A DNA stretch of 64,000 bases from Rhodanobacter sp. LX-99 (GCF_018599185.1 NZ_JAHFVL010000001.1:1922001-1986000); one strand, 5' to 3'; counted from the first letter of the stretch, positions 26,472 to 36,370 are shown. Translations and numbers: made by a program. The notes: generated by a model not told the origin, from the letters alone.

Positions 26472-26497
26472 GACCCGCCTCGGCGGGTTTTCTTTTG
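26472..26497 (+). terminator. Terminator after the SPFH gene
   Basis: The stem ACCCGCCTCGGCGGGT is followed by TTTCTTTT. It ends 58 bp before the rsmG start and would stop transcripts of the SPFH gene. Confidence 0.8.
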
Positions 26498-26554
26498 TTG
26501 GCAAGGCCGGTCGCGCCGCGGATACTTTGCGCTCCACGCCTCTAGAGTGACCCG

Positions 26555-27184
26555 ATGACCACGCGCGACGCCCTGCAGGCACGACTCGAACAAGGCATCG
26601 CCACGCTGGGGCTGCAACTGCCGGCCGACGCGGTGCCGCGGCTGCTCGACTACCAGGCCCTGCTGCAGCGCTGGAACGCGACCTACAACCTCACGGCGGT
26701 GCGCGATCCGGCGGAAATGGTCACCCGCCACCTGCTCGATTCGCTGGCGATCCTGCCGTACGTGCAGGGCCGGACCCTGGCCGACCTGGGCACCGGTCCC
26801 GGCCTGCCCGGCATCGTGCTGGCGATCGCCGCGCCGGGGCGGGAGATCCTGCTGGTCGATTCCAATGGCAAGAAGGTGCGCTTCCTGCGCGAGGCGATCC
26901 GCGCGCTGAAACTCGACGGCGTGCGCGCGCTGCAGTCGCGAGTGGAAGACGTCGAGGGCCAGTACGACTGCGTCACCGCGCGCGCGTTCGCCAGCCTCGC
27001 CGACATGCTCGGCTGGGGCGGCCACCTGCTGGCGCCGGACGGGATATGGCTGGCGATGAAGGGCAAGCGGCCGGACGACGAGTTGCCGGGCATTCCGGCC
27101 GGTTTCGAGCTGCGCGGCACGCACGAACTGGCGGTGCCGGGGCTGCCGGCGGAGCGGCATTTGCTGGTGCTGGGGCGCGCTTGA
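26555..27184 (+). CDS. rsmG: 16S rRNA (guanine-527-N7) methyltransferase
   Basis: RsmG (GidB) makes m7G527 in the 530 loop of 16S rRNA; loss gives low-level streptomycin resistance. The 209-residue product carries the SAM-binding motif LADLGTGPGLPG at 75-86 and the conserved NLTAVRDP stretch at 45-52. In many bacteria rsmG precedes parA directly; here about 7.4 kb of other genes intervene. Confidence 0.95.
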   Translation: MTTRDALQARLEQGIATLGLQLPADAVPRLLDYQALLQRWNATYNLTAVRDPAEMVTRHLLDSLAILPYVQGRTLADLGTGPGLPGIVLAIAAPGREILLVDSNGKKVRFLREAIRALKLDGVRALQSRVEDVEGQYDCVTARAFASLADMLGWGGHLLAPDGIWLAMKGKRPDDELPGIPAGFELRGTHELAVPGLPAERHLLVLGRA

Positions 27185-27204
27185 GTCAGGCGTCGACTGA
27201 GCTG

Positions 27205-27309
27205 GAACGGTGAATCCTTTTTCACCGTTCGCCCCCGGATCAAGTCCGAGGCAGGCTCTGAGCGTAGTCGCGCAGCGGCGCAGTCGAAGGAGCTCTGCCT
27301 GCGCCGGGG
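27205..27309. repeat. Hairpin and dispersed-repeat-like sequence between rsmG and the hydrolase gene
   Basis: A perfect 10-bp inverted repeat (GAACGGTGAA and TTCACCGTTC, 6-base loop) is followed by GC-rich sequence with imperfect arms around 27251-27304. The segment CTTCGACTGCG, read on the minus strand, resembles repeats scattered between genes in Xanthomonadales and other proteobacteria. It may terminate rsmG and the convergent hydrolase gene. Copy number in the genome is unknown. Confidence 0.55.
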
Positions 27310-28416
27310 TCAACGCCCTCCGGTGCCCGCCTGGCGCACGAGCGTCTCGAACGCCGCAGCGATCTGCGCGTCGGTGAAGTTGCAGTGGCCGTCACCGATC
27401 GGCGCGAGGACAGTCAGCAGCTTGCCGTTACCCGCCGCATGCACCTGGTCGGGATAGACGGGATGGAATCGCGACGGGATGGTTTGATCGAAGGCGTTCC
27501 ACTGCATCACCAGCGGCACGTCGATACGGCCGGTCAAGGTGACGTTGCGCTGGGCATAGGCCATGGCGGCGGGCGAGCCGGCATAGCGATGCACCTGGCG
27601 GTTGAAGGCAGCATCGTCGCCGAAGCCGTGATAGACGGTCTTGCGGTTGTCCACCGGCATGCCGCCGGCACGCTGCTCGAATTCACGCAACAGCATGTAG
27701 TAGAGCGCCAGTGACGGCAGCGTTTCCGGGGTTTCCTGCAGACGTTTTTCCAGCAAGGCGGCCTGCTGCGGGTGCGCTTGCAGCGCCTTGGCGAACACGG
27801 CGGGAGGAATGGACGGTGGCGAGTCGGCAGCGGCCAGGTTCGGCAGGACACCGGGAATCAGCGTGTCGAAGGCCACCAGTGGTGCGACGACGGCGCGCGA
27901 CAGGAGTTCGGGCGTCGAGACGGTCGCGCCGCACATGACCAGCGCACCGGTGTAGGCGTGCCGGTAGCGCTCGATGCTTGCCACGGTCTCCAGGCCACCC
28001 AGCGAGAAGCCGTAAATCCAGGTGTGGGCAGGACGGGTGAAGGTGCGAGTGAAATGTTGGCGAAGACGTTCGTTGTCGACGACGGCATCGCCCACAGCCC
28101 AGCCTTGCGACGCGAATTGGCTCTGCGCCACGGCATAGCCCTGCTTGAGAAAAATGGATGTGGCGTCGGCTGGCTTCATCGGCGTCGGCTGTGGCGCGCC
28201 CGCAGGCTGGTAGCCGTGCATCAGCATGACCAGGTCGCCGTTCCAGTCTGTCGGGATATCGATGCGGTAGAGAGCGCCCCGCAGCGTGCCGGTGTGGGCG
28301 ACGGGCTTCAGATCAGTAGCGTATGCAGGCAATGAGCAGATGCCGATCCAGGCCGCCAACACAAGCGAAACGTTGATCAGTCGAAAGGCATCGCAGCGCG
28401 GTGCTGTACGTTTCAT
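27310..28416 (-). CDS. Secreted alpha/beta-hydrolase
   Basis: 368 residues with an N-terminal signal sequence (hydrophobic core about 14-30, likely cleavage near AYA at 33). The fold is alpha/beta-hydrolase: oxyanion HGY at 67-69, nucleophile elbow GFSLGG with S138, Asp in WNAFDQTI, and catalytic His in GDGHCNF. Substrate unknown; serine esterase or peptidase activity is possible. Its ribosome binding site and first codons repeat those of the serine hydrolase gene upstream. Last gene of the blaI-blaR1-like operon. Confidence 0.82.
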   Translation of the reverse strand: MKRTAPRCDAFRLINVSLVLAAWIGICSLPAYATDLKPVAHTGTLRGALYRIDIPTDWNGDLVMLMHGYQPAGAPQPTPMKPADATSIFLKQGYAVAQSQFASQGWAVGDAVVDNERLRQHFTRTFTRPAHTWIYGFSLGGLETVASIERYRHAYTGALVMCGATVSTPELLSRAVVAPLVAFDTLIPGVLPNLAAADSPPSIPPAVFAKALQAHPQQAALLEKRLQETPETLPSLALYYMLLREFEQRAGGMPVDNRKTVYHGFGDDAAFNRQVHRYAGSPAAMAYAQRNVTLTGRIDVPLVMQWNAFDQTIPSRFHPVYPDQVHAAGNGKLLTVLAPIGDGHCNFTDAQIAAAFETLVRQAGTGGR

Positions 28417-28440
28417 GTCATCACTCCTGGGGGAAAGCCA
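28381..28440. repeat. Duplicated gene start, copy A
   Basis: About 60 bp covering the ribosome binding site and first twelve codons of the alpha/beta-hydrolase gene. It is roughly 85 percent identical to 29591-29651, which holds the same elements of the neighbouring serine hydrolase gene. Confidence 0.8.
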
Positions 28441-28471
28441 GTGTCGCGGTGATCAACTGGGCTTCTTCAGA

Positions 28472-29626
28472 CTATTTGTGCCCGCCACGTCGCTTTGCGT
28501 AATCGTCGTGAAGGAACCCTGCCACGGGATAGCAGTCCGGCGGTTCGCTGTTGGCGAGCGTGATGATGGTTTCACCGGTACGCGGATAGGTGCGCACATC
28601 GGCGCACACACCAGACCCCGAGCCACCGTGGCCCCAGCGAAACTCCCACGCCGGCACTCCCGGGCCATAGCCGGTTGCAAAGAAGCCCAGACCCATGAAC
28701 AAGCGATAGGTCTGGGTTGCCTGCGCGAATAGCGCGGGTGGAATCAGCTGGCCGGACTGCAAGGCTTGAACGAAGCGGTACATGTCGCCAGCGGTGGATG
28801 CCTCGCCGCCAGCCGGAAACCCCGGCAGGGTTTCGCAGTGGAACACCCGCTTGCCGTCGACGATGGAATAACCCACGGCCAGATCGGGAGCCGTTGTTAC
28901 GCAGTCGATAGATCCGGTGTGCGTCATGCCGGCCGGTTCGAAGATGTGGCGACGCAGGTAGGCCGAGTAGTCCTCGCCGGAAACGACTTCCACCATGCGG
29001 CCCAGAACGACGAAGCCGAAATTGCTGTAGACAAGCTTCGAGCCGGGCGTGAAAGCAGGCGGCTGCTTGCTTTCCAGCGCGACCATGTCGGCAACGCTGT
29101 GCACGTGCGCGCGATTGGTCGCATTCTCGTTGTCCAGCAGCGGGACATCCCCCGCGCCGCTGGTATGCGTCAGCAACTGGCGGACAGTGACCGTGTCGGC
29201 AAAGCGGCGATTCGGATAGTCCTTCAGCACGTCGCCTACGAGGGTATCCAGCGAAAGCTTGCCTGCCGCAATTTGCTGCCACACCGCCACGCTGGTGAAC
29301 ATCTTGCCGGCCGAGGCGAGGTTGAAGCGCGTATCCACCGTGTTCGGATCGTCGCCCTTGGCGTCACGCTTTCCGTAGGCCTTCTCGAACAAAACATGCC
29401 CATTCCTGGCGACCAGCACGACACCCGAGAACTTGCCTTCAGTCGTCAGTCCGGAGGCAAACCTGTCGAGCCTCGCGAATGTAGGGTCCTTGGAATCAGT
29501 GGGGCCCATATAGGACTGGGCGAAAGTCGATGTCGAGAGAGCCGCAAGGAAAAAGACGGCAAGACGGCGAACCAAGCGGAATGAGGCTGATCGAAAGGCA
29601 GCGTAGCGTGGTGCTATACGTCTCAC
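28472..29626 (-). CDS. Secreted serine beta-lactamase-like hydrolase (family S12)
   Basis: 384 residues with a signal peptide (core about 18-33, ending TFA at 36). The three active-site motifs of the S12/class C beta-lactamase fold are visible: S105-A-G-K108, Y200-S-N202, and a C-terminal HGGSGSG in place of KTG. It could be a D-alanyl-D-alanine carboxypeptidase, an esterase or a beta-lactamase relative; the family is broad. The GTG at 29624-29626 is chosen as start: AGGAGG stands 7 bp upstream, and this is the exact counterpart of the ATG in the duplicated start of the next gene. A longer reading to 29656 lacks such support. Confidence 0.85.
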   Translation of the reverse strand: MRRIAPRYAAFRSASFRLVRRLAVFFLAALSTSTFAQSYMGPTDSKDPTFARLDRFASGLTTEGKFSGVVLVARNGHVLFEKAYGKRDAKGDDPNTVDTRFNLASAGKMFTSVAVWQQIAAGKLSLDTLVGDVLKDYPNRRFADTVTVRQLLTHTSGAGDVPLLDNENATNRAHVHSVADMVALESKQPPAFTPGSKLVYSNFGFVVLGRMVEVVSGEDYSAYLRRHIFEPAGMTHTGSIDCVTTAPDLAVGYSIVDGKRVFHCETLPGFPAGGEASTAGDMYRFVQALQSGQLIPPALFAQATQTYRLFMGLGFFATGYGPGVPAWEFRWGHGGSGSGVCADVRTYPRTGETIITLANSEPPDCYPVAGFLHDDYAKRRGGHK

Positions 29627-29651
29627 GTCATCCCTCCTGAAGGGAAAAGCC
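29591..29651. repeat. Duplicated gene start, copy B
   Basis: Counterpart of 28381-28440. Both copies hold CAGGAG, a short spacer, the start codon, and codons for R-x-A-P-R-x-x-A-F-R. The start codon is GTG here and ATG in copy A. Confidence 0.8.
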
Positions 29652-29717
29652 GGCACAGGGACTCATTGCGGCCATTCGTAATGGCCACGGGCGGATCGGA
29701 TGCGGGCAAGCTGTCGG

Positions 29718-31316
29718 TCAGGTCTGTGGTGGCGCGGGGATCATCGAGGAAAATCGGACGGCGGTCGCCAGGGTTCCGTCCTCGTCGACCACCAGGTACA
29801 CCGTTTCTGCACCGTGTTGGCGTTTGACGAGATAGGTGTCTTGGCCGAACTTGCTGACGCCCTTGAATGTGTAGGACTCGACCGGTCCGATCTCAGCGAG
29901 ATACTTCTCTCTCGACGCCTTCTGTTGGTTTCGTACCCAAGCGAGGTCATTGCTCATGCCGGCGCCACCGTCGGGATCGCTGAGGAACAGTTGCAATGCC
30001 TTCTCGCTGCCCGGGAATGGCTTCTGCGCTTTGATACGCGTTGCTAGTGCAGCATTGATCCGGTCGGCGGTGGCCTTGTCGGTGCGCGGACGATCAAGAA
30101 ATTCGCGTCCGTCCTTGTTTTGGGTGGCGACCAGACGCGAGGCATACCCATGGGCGTCCGTGACGAAGTGCATGGTGGCATCCATGCCCTTAATGGCGAA
30201 CCGTGTCTTGCTGAGAGGGACGAGGTGATATGGCTTCGGCGCTGCCATCTGCCCGCTGACGCTAACAGTAAGACCGTTGTCGGCACGTGTCACGGTAATG
30301 GCCGAAATGGGGCTGACCAGGTAATAACCCGTGTAGCGGTCAAGCGTGGCACTGCTCAGCACGACCGCGGCATGAGCGCCCTGATGGCTGGTATCGGGCG
30401 GTATGACTTGCGTAGCAAAGACCGCCATGCCCAGCGAAATGCATATCAGTGCCACCGCCGAAGCTTTTGCCCATTTGTTCGGCTTGCGCAGCATGTGCCG
30501 GATCCGCAGCTCAAGGAACGATGCGGAATCGGACATAGCCGGTACCACCCCGATGCGGCTCGATTGGCGCTGGCCCACCTGGATCAGTGTTTCGCAGTAC
30601 GTGCCGAGATCATGCCCGCCGCGCAGAACGCGGGCATCGCAATCTACCTCAATGGCCCGACGCAGGCGGCAGAACTGCCACCAAAGCAGCGGATTCCAGG
30701 GCATCAGCATCAGCAGCACCAAAGCGAGCGCGACGAGCTGCGGATCGCGTGTAGCTATATGCGCGCGCTCATGGGCAATCGTGCATTGCTTCTGTTCGTC
30801 GCTGACCTGCAGCAACCACGCAGGCACGACGATGCGCGAGTGCATCAGGCCGACGACAGCTGGCCCTGCGTCGGGCGCGATAAGGACACGCTCGCCGCAC
30901 AGGCTTCCTTCGCTCCAGCCACGCTTGCGCCGATCCAACAGTACGGAGCCGAGGGCCAGGATCAGCGCCATCAATACCGAGGCCGCCACCCAGATGCCGC
31001 GCATTAGCGTATCGATACGGTCGGATGTCGCGTATGACTGTGTGCCCTCAAAGTCGAGCAGCACCGGCGGCATCGGTATCGATGTCGTCTCGCGTAGGAC
31101 GATCGACGTCGACGCGGTACTGGACTTGAGGGCGTCGGGTAGTTGGATCGACGCGGACGCAATCACCGTCGGCAGCATCAGCGAGCCAGCCAGCGATAGG
31201 ACCCATACCCACCGCGTTGCAGCCAGGCGGACCTTTGCCGCACGTTCGGCTACAAGCGCCGCCACACTCAGCGTGAGCGTGACCAGAACGACATACATCA
31301 TCCAGGCAATCATCAC
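29718..31316 (-). CDS. BlaR1-like M56 membrane metallopeptidase
   Basis: 532 residues. The N-terminal part has four predicted membrane helices and the M56 zinc site HERAH at 182-186, with a downstream Glu in RAIEVDCDARVL as likely third ligand. In BlaR1 and MecR1 this protease is activated by a penicillin-binding sensor domain and triggers BlaI cleavage. Here the C-terminal part (about residues 330-530) contains no S-x-x-K or K-T-G motif, so it is not a beta-lactam sensor; sequence such as YTGYYLVSPISAITVTRADNGL resembles DUF3471-like beta domains. It overlaps the blaI-type gene by 4 bp. Confidence 0.85.
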   Translation of the reverse strand: MMIAWMMYVVLVTLTLSVAALVAERAAKVRLAATRWVWVLSLAGSLMLPTVIASASIQLPDALKSSTASTSIVLRETTSIPMPPVLLDFEGTQSYATSDRIDTLMRGIWVAASVLMALILALGSVLLDRRKRGWSEGSLCGERVLIAPDAGPAVVGLMHSRIVVPAWLLQVSDEQKQCTIAHERAHIATRDPQLVALALVLLMLMPWNPLLWWQFCRLRRAIEVDCDARVLRGGHDLGTYCETLIQVGQRQSSRIGVVPAMSDSASFLELRIRHMLRKPNKWAKASAVALICISLGMAVFATQVIPPDTSHQGAHAAVVLSSATLDRYTGYYLVSPISAITVTRADNGLTVSVSGQMAAPKPYHLVPLSKTRFAIKGMDATMHFVTDAHGYASRLVATQNKDGREFLDRPRTDKATADRINAALATRIKAQKPFPGSEKALQLFLSDPDGGAGMSNDLAWVRNQQKASREKYLAEIGPVESYTFKGVSKFGQDTYLVKRQHGAETVYLVVDEDGTLATAVRFSSMIPAPPQT

Positions 31317-31687
31317 GGCTTCTCTTTGTCGGAGCGTTCGGCCAGCAGTTGCCGCATGCGGCGTATCTGCTCGGGGCTGAGCTTCTGGTCCGACACCATG
31401 TGTGAAAAGAGCAGCTCAGCCGAGCCTTTGAACAGCTTGTCGGTTAGGTGCTGCACAGCATTCTTGCGCGCGGCCTGCTGCTTGACGCTGGCGAAGTACC
31501 GATGCCCGCGCCCCTCTTCCTCGTGCCCTACATAGCCCTTGCCTTCGAGCGTGCGCAGCACAGTGAGCACCGTCGTATAGGCGAGCCTGTCGCTCAATCG
31601 TCCGCGGACTTCGGCGACCAGCGAGGGTCCGTGATCCCATAGCACCTGCATGACATCGGCTTCGCGATCGGTGAGGGAAATCTTCAT
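31313..31687 (-). CDS. BlaI/MecI-family transcriptional repressor
   Basis: 124-residue winged-helix repressor: SLTDREADVMQVLWDHGPS opens the DNA-binding domain, LAYTTVLTVLRTLEGKGYV is the recognition region, and the C-terminal helices dimerise. Family repressors bind palindromes near their own promoter and are cut by the partner M56 protease. Two such palindromes lie upstream at 31706 and 31750. The ATG at 31685-31687 is the family start. First gene of a four-gene operon: repressor, M56 protease, S12 hydrolase, alpha/beta-hydrolase. Confidence 0.9.
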   Translation of the reverse strand: MKISLTDREADVMQVLWDHGPSLVAEVRGRLSDRLAYTTVLTVLRTLEGKGYVGHEEEGRGHRYFASVKQQAARKNAVQHLTDKLFKGSAELLFSHMVSDQKLSPEQIRRMRQLLAERSDKEKP

Positions 31688-31705
31688 GGCGTCCGCCCAT
31701 TCCGC

Positions 31706-31727
31706 ATCTACTATAGGTGTAGTAGAT
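31706..31727. promoter_or_regulatory. BlaI-type operator, proximal
   Basis: A perfect inverted repeat with 8-bp arms: ATCTACTA, 6-base centre, TAGTAGAT. The minus-strand form contains TACTACA-x4-TAGTA, close to the TACTACA-TGTAGTA pattern known for BlaI and MecI operators. It lies 19 bp upstream of the repressor start. Confidence 0.78.
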
Positions 31728-31749
31728 ACTCGGGACTTTTCGACATGTA

Positions 31750-31765
31750 AACTATAGATATAGTT
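31750..31765. promoter_or_regulatory. BlaI-type operator, distal
   Basis: Perfect inverted repeat AACTATA-GA-TATAGTT. It shares the ACTATAG core with the proximal operator. The centres are about 41 bp apart, so both sites can cover the promoter of the repressor operon. Confidence 0.65.
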
Positions 31766-31921
31766 GATCGATAGTCTGTTACGCGAAGCGACATGGCGTT
31801 GTCGACGAGCTCGGGTCGGGCTCCGCCACTGAGAGCGACCATGCGGTGACCATGTGCGACGGCGAGTTGATCCCAATCCCCAAGCGCACGCATCCGAACG
31901 GTCAGGGAAGATCGGCGACGG

Positions 31922-33277
31922 TCATTCGTCCAGCACACCGCCGTTGCTCTCGATCACCTGCGCATACAGCTTCGCGCTGGCCTTGGGCGTGCGCTGCTGG
32001 GTGGCGAAGTCGACGTGGTACAGGCCGAAGCGCTTGGAGAAGCCCAGCGACCACTCCAGGTTGTCCAGCAGCGACCACGCGTAGTAGCCCTTCAGATTCA
32101 CGCCCGCCGCGATCGCCTCGTGCAGCGCCTTGAGGTGCCTGCGCAGGTAGTTCGTGCGCAGCGGGTCGTCGAGCACGCCGTTTTCGGCCACCGGCGGGTC
32201 GTAGAACGCCGAACCGTTTTCGGTGATGAACAGCGGGATGTCGCCGTAGCGCTGCTTGAACCAGGTCAGCGTGTCGGTCAGGCCCTGCTCGAACACTTCC
32301 CAGCCGGTCTCGGTGTGGGTCTTGTTCGGCTGGCGCACCGGGACCGCCTGCAACGGATACGCGTTCGCGTCGTGCTTCACCACCGCGCGGGTGTAGTAGT
32401 TGATGCCCACGAAATCGACCGGCTGGTTCGTCAGCCTGAAATCGTCGGCCGGGAAATCCGGCCATGCCTCGCCGAAGATCTCCTTCAGCTCGGGCGGGTA
32501 GCTGCCCAGCAGGGCCGGGTCGGCGAACTGCTGGTTCATGTAGGCATGCGCGCGGCGGGTGGCGGCGAGGTCTTCGGCGCTGTCCGAGTGCGGGTACTTC
32601 GGCTCGATGTTGAACACCACGCCGATCTCGTGCCGGCCGTGCGCGCGATACGCCTGGATGCCGGCGCCGCTGGTGCGCATCAGGTTGTGCGCGGCGATCG
32701 GCGCCTCGAACTTGTTGCGGTGGCCCGGCGCCAGCGCGCCGTGCAGGTAGCCGCCGTCGGTGACTACCCAGGGTTCGTTGAGGGTGGACCAGCGCGGCAC
32801 GCGGTCGTCCAGCGCCTTGAACATCACTTCGGCGTACTCGGCGAACCAGTGCGCGATGTCGCGGTTGAGCCAGCCGCCGCGGTCGTCCAGCGCCGCCGGC
32901 AAGTCCCAGTGGAACAGCGTGGCGTTCGGCGCGATGCCGTTTTCCAGTAGTTCGTCGACCAGCCGCGAATAGAAATCCAGCCCCTTCGGATTGACCCGGC
33001 CGGTGCCCTCCGGCAGCACCCGCGCCCAGTTGATGCTGAAGCGGTAGCCCTTGAGGCCCAGCGCCTTCATCAGCTGCACGTCGCCCTTGTAGCGGCGGTA
33101 GTGGTCGCAGGCGACGTCGCCGGTATCGCCGTTGACCATCATTCCCGGCGTATGCGCGAAGCGCTGCCAGATGCTGGGGCCGGCGCCGTCGGCCAGCGGC
33201 GAGCCCTCGATCTGATAGGCCGAAGTGGCCGCACCCCAATGGAAGCCGTCGGGAAAGCGGAAGCTGGGGCGGGTCAT
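31922..33277 (-). CDS. Family GH1 beta-glucosidase
   Basis: 451 residues of the GH1 (alpha/beta)8 barrel. Acid/base E168 lies in TLNEPW and nucleophile E353 in FITENGS; the N-terminal FPDGFHWGAATSAYQIEG is a family signature. No signal peptide, so it acts in the cytoplasm on imported beta-glucosides. The ATG at 33275-33277 is preferred over an upstream in-frame start at 33295 because AGGA lies at a normal distance. A perfect LacI-type operator lies 26 bp upstream, shared with the divergent transporter ATPase gene. Confidence 0.95.
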   Translation of the reverse strand: MTRPSFRFPDGFHWGAATSAYQIEGSPLADGAGPSIWQRFAHTPGMMVNGDTGDVACDHYRRYKGDVQLMKALGLKGYRFSINWARVLPEGTGRVNPKGLDFYSRLVDELLENGIAPNATLFHWDLPAALDDRGGWLNRDIAHWFAEYAEVMFKALDDRVPRWSTLNEPWVVTDGGYLHGALAPGHRNKFEAPIAAHNLMRTSGAGIQAYRAHGRHEIGVVFNIEPKYPHSDSAEDLAATRRAHAYMNQQFADPALLGSYPPELKEIFGEAWPDFPADDFRLTNQPVDFVGINYYTRAVVKHDANAYPLQAVPVRQPNKTHTETGWEVFEQGLTDTLTWFKQRYGDIPLFITENGSAFYDPPVAENGVLDDPLRTNYLRRHLKALHEAIAAGVNLKGYYAWSLLDNLEWSLGFSKRFGLYHVDFATQQRTPKASAKLYAQVIESNGGVLDE

Positions 33278-33302
33278 GGAGGTTCCTGCAGCCAAAGTGC
33301 TT

Positions 33303-33320
33303 GATGTAAACGATTACATC
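33303..33320. promoter_or_regulatory. LacI-type operator between the GH1 and ATPase genes
   Basis: The 18-mer GATGTAAACGATTACATC has perfect 7-bp arms around a 4-base centre. It resembles the TGTAAACG-type operators of LacI-family sugar regulators. Two close variants precede the lacI gene at 25595 and 25664, so the same regulator probably acts here in both directions. Confidence 0.82.
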
Positions 33321-33406
33321 GGCAGAATAGCCGAATGTTTCGTCGATGTGCAGACAAGTGCATGCTTCGGCGATGACGGCCGTCGTGGCCAACCCCCGGA
33401 GAATTC

Positions 33407-34498
<1,092 letters not shown>

Positions 34499-34566
34499 GC
34501 GCGGGCAGCGCTGGGCGGGGCGAGGCATTACACTAACCCTCTCCCGCGTACGGTAGCTATCCATCC

Positions 34567-35439
34567 ATGGCCCGCATCATCGCTGTCGCCAACCAGAAAG
34601 GCGGCGTCGGCAAGACCACCACTGCCGTCAATCTCGCCGCTGCGCTGGCCGCCGCGAAGCGCAAGGTATTGCTGGTCGACCTGGATCCGCAGGGCAACGC
34701 CACGATGGCCTCGGGCGTCAACAAGCGCGACATCAAGGCGAGCGGCTGCGAAGTGCTGCTGGAAGAAGTGGAGATCGCCGCGGCGATCGTGCCCACCGAC
34801 GCGCACTACGACCTGCTGCCGGGCAACGGCGACCTCACCGCGGCCGAGCTGAAGCTGATGGACGCGTTGGCGCGCGAGCACCGGCTGAAGGAAGTGCTGG
34901 CGAAGATCGCGCCGAACTACCACACCATCCTGATCGACTGCCCGCCGTCGCTGAACCTGCTCACGCTGAACGCGCTGACCGCCGCCGATGGCGTGCTGAT
35001 CCCGGTGCAGTGCGAATATTTCGCGCTGGAAGGCCTGTCCAGCCTGCTCGACACGGTCAAGGCAGTGCGCCACCGGCTGAACCCCGCGCTGGAGATCGAG
35101 GGCCTGCTGCGCACCATGTACGACGTGCGCAACAACCTCGGCAACGAGGTCTCGGCCCAGCTCACCCAGCATTTCGGCGACAAGGTGCTGCGCTCGATCA
35201 TCCCGCGCAACGTGCGCCTGGCCGAGGCGCCCAGCCACGGCCAGCCGATCCATCTGTACGATCGCAGCTCACGCGGCGCGATCGCCTATATCGGCCTGGC
35301 CGGCGAGGTGATCCGGCGCGAGCGCGGGCTGCCGCGCAGCGGGCCGGTCGATCCGGTCGACGACATCGAACCGCCCGCGCCCGCGCACGGCGACAGCGGC
35401 CCGACGCTCAAGGCGCCGGCCGCCAACCATCAGGAATAA
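34567..35439 (+). CDS. parA: ParA (Soj) chromosome-partitioning ATPase
   Basis: 290 residues. The deviant Walker A motif KGGVGKTT at 11-18 (K11, K16) and DLDPQGNA are present. With ParB and parS it moves the origin region. The C-terminal extension after about residue 255 is rich in Pro and Asp. parB follows 3 bp after the stop. No parS palindrome (TGTTTCACGTGAAACA) was found by eye in the window. Confidence 0.95.
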   Translation: MARIIAVANQKGGVGKTTTAVNLAAALAAAKRKVLLVDLDPQGNATMASGVNKRDIKASGCEVLLEEVEIAAAIVPTDAHYDLLPGNGDLTAAELKLMDALAREHRLKEVLAKIAPNYHTILIDCPPSLNLLTLNALTAADGVLIPVQCEYFALEGLSSLLDTVKAVRHRLNPALEIEGLLRTMYDVRNNLGNEVSAQLTQHFGDKVLRSIIPRNVRLAEAPSHGQPIHLYDRSSRGAIAYIGLAGEVIRRERGLPRSGPVDPVDDIEPPAPAHGDSGPTLKAPAANHQE

Positions 35440-35442
35440 GGC

Positions 35443-36312
35443 ATGGCTGCTGCGAAAAAACGTGGATTGGGACGCGGGCTGGACGCCCTGCTCGGCGGCG
35501 ACGGCGACGCCGCGCCGTCGGTACTGACCCAGGAAGGCGAGCTGCGCATCTTGCCGATCCAGCAGATCCAGCCCGGCAAGTACCAGCCGCGGCGGCACTG
35601 GAACGACGAGGCGCTGGACGAGCTGGCCGCGTCGATCAAGGCGCAGGGCCTGATCCAGCCGGTGGTGGTGCGCGAGATCGGCAGGAACAGCTACGAGCTG
35701 ATCGCCGGCGAACGCCGCTGGCGGGCGGCGCAGCGGGCCCAGCTGAGCGAACTGCCGGCGCTGGTGAAAAGCGTGCCGGAGGCGGCGGTGCCGGCGATGG
35801 CGCTGATCGAGAACATCCAGCGCCAGGACCTCACCCCGCTGGAAGAAGCCGACGCGCTGAAGCGGCTGATCGACGACTTCGACCTCACCCACCAGCAGGC
35901 CGCCGATGCGGTCGGCCGTTCGCGCGCGTCGGTGTCGAACATGCTGCGGCTCACCGAGATGCCGGAGTCGATCAAGCGCCTGCTCGACGACGGCAAGCTG
36001 GAAATGGGCCACGCCCGCTGCCTGCTCACCCTGGACGAATCCATCGCCGTGCCGCTGGCGCGCCAGGCTTCGACCCTGGGCTGGTCGGTGCGCGAGTTGG
36101 AAGAAGCCGCGCGCCGCGCGCAGACCGCGCCGAAAGGCAAGGCCAAGCACGCATCCGCGCGCGACCCGAACATCACCGCGCTGGAGCGCGAACTGGCCGA
36201 ACGCCTGGCCACCCGGGTCGAACTGGCCCAGGGTCGCGGCGGCCACGGCAAGCTGGTGATCCACTACCACAGCAACGACGAGCTGGAAGGCATCCTCGGC
36301 AAGATCCGCTGA
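35443..36312 (+). CDS. parB: ParB (Spo0J) chromosome-partitioning protein
   Basis: 289 residues. The N-terminus AKKRGLGRGLDALLGG is the ParA-stimulating peptide region. The CTP-binding ParB/Srx motif appears as ELIAGERRWRAAQ, and the arginine-rich patch region as LIENIQRQDL. A helix-turn-helix around THQQAADAVGRSRASVSNMLRL binds parS, and the C-terminal domain dimerises. Co-transcribed with parA (AAGG ribosome binding site inside the parA end). Confidence 0.95.
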   Translation: MAAAKKRGLGRGLDALLGGDGDAAPSVLTQEGELRILPIQQIQPGKYQPRRHWNDEALDELAASIKAQGLIQPVVVREIGRNSYELIAGERRWRAAQRAQLSELPALVKSVPEAAVPAMALIENIQRQDLTPLEEADALKRLIDDFDLTHQQAADAVGRSRASVSNMLRLTEMPESIKRLLDDGKLEMGHARCLLTLDESIAVPLARQASTLGWSVRELEEAARRAQTAPKGKAKHASARDPNITALERELAERLATRVELAQGRGGHGKLVIHYHSNDELEGILGKIR

Positions 36313-36322
36313 CGCATGCTTT

Positions 36323-36370
36323 GCTCCCTCCCCTGCTTTGCAGGGGAGGCCCCTGCACGCAGGAGGGAGC
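36323..36370. repeat. Nested palindromic repeat between parB and the glycosyltransferase gene
   Basis: Outer arms GCTCCCTCC and GGAGGGAGC enclose an inner hairpin CCCCTGC-TTT-GCAGGGG. The composition resembles intergenic repeats of Xanthomonadales. It may act as terminator of parAB, although no T-run follows. Confidence 0.65.

Noticed and set aside
29718..31316. True beta-lactam sensor BlaR1
   Set aside because: The M56 domain is present, but the C-terminal domain has no S-x-x-K, S-x-N or K-T-G motif.
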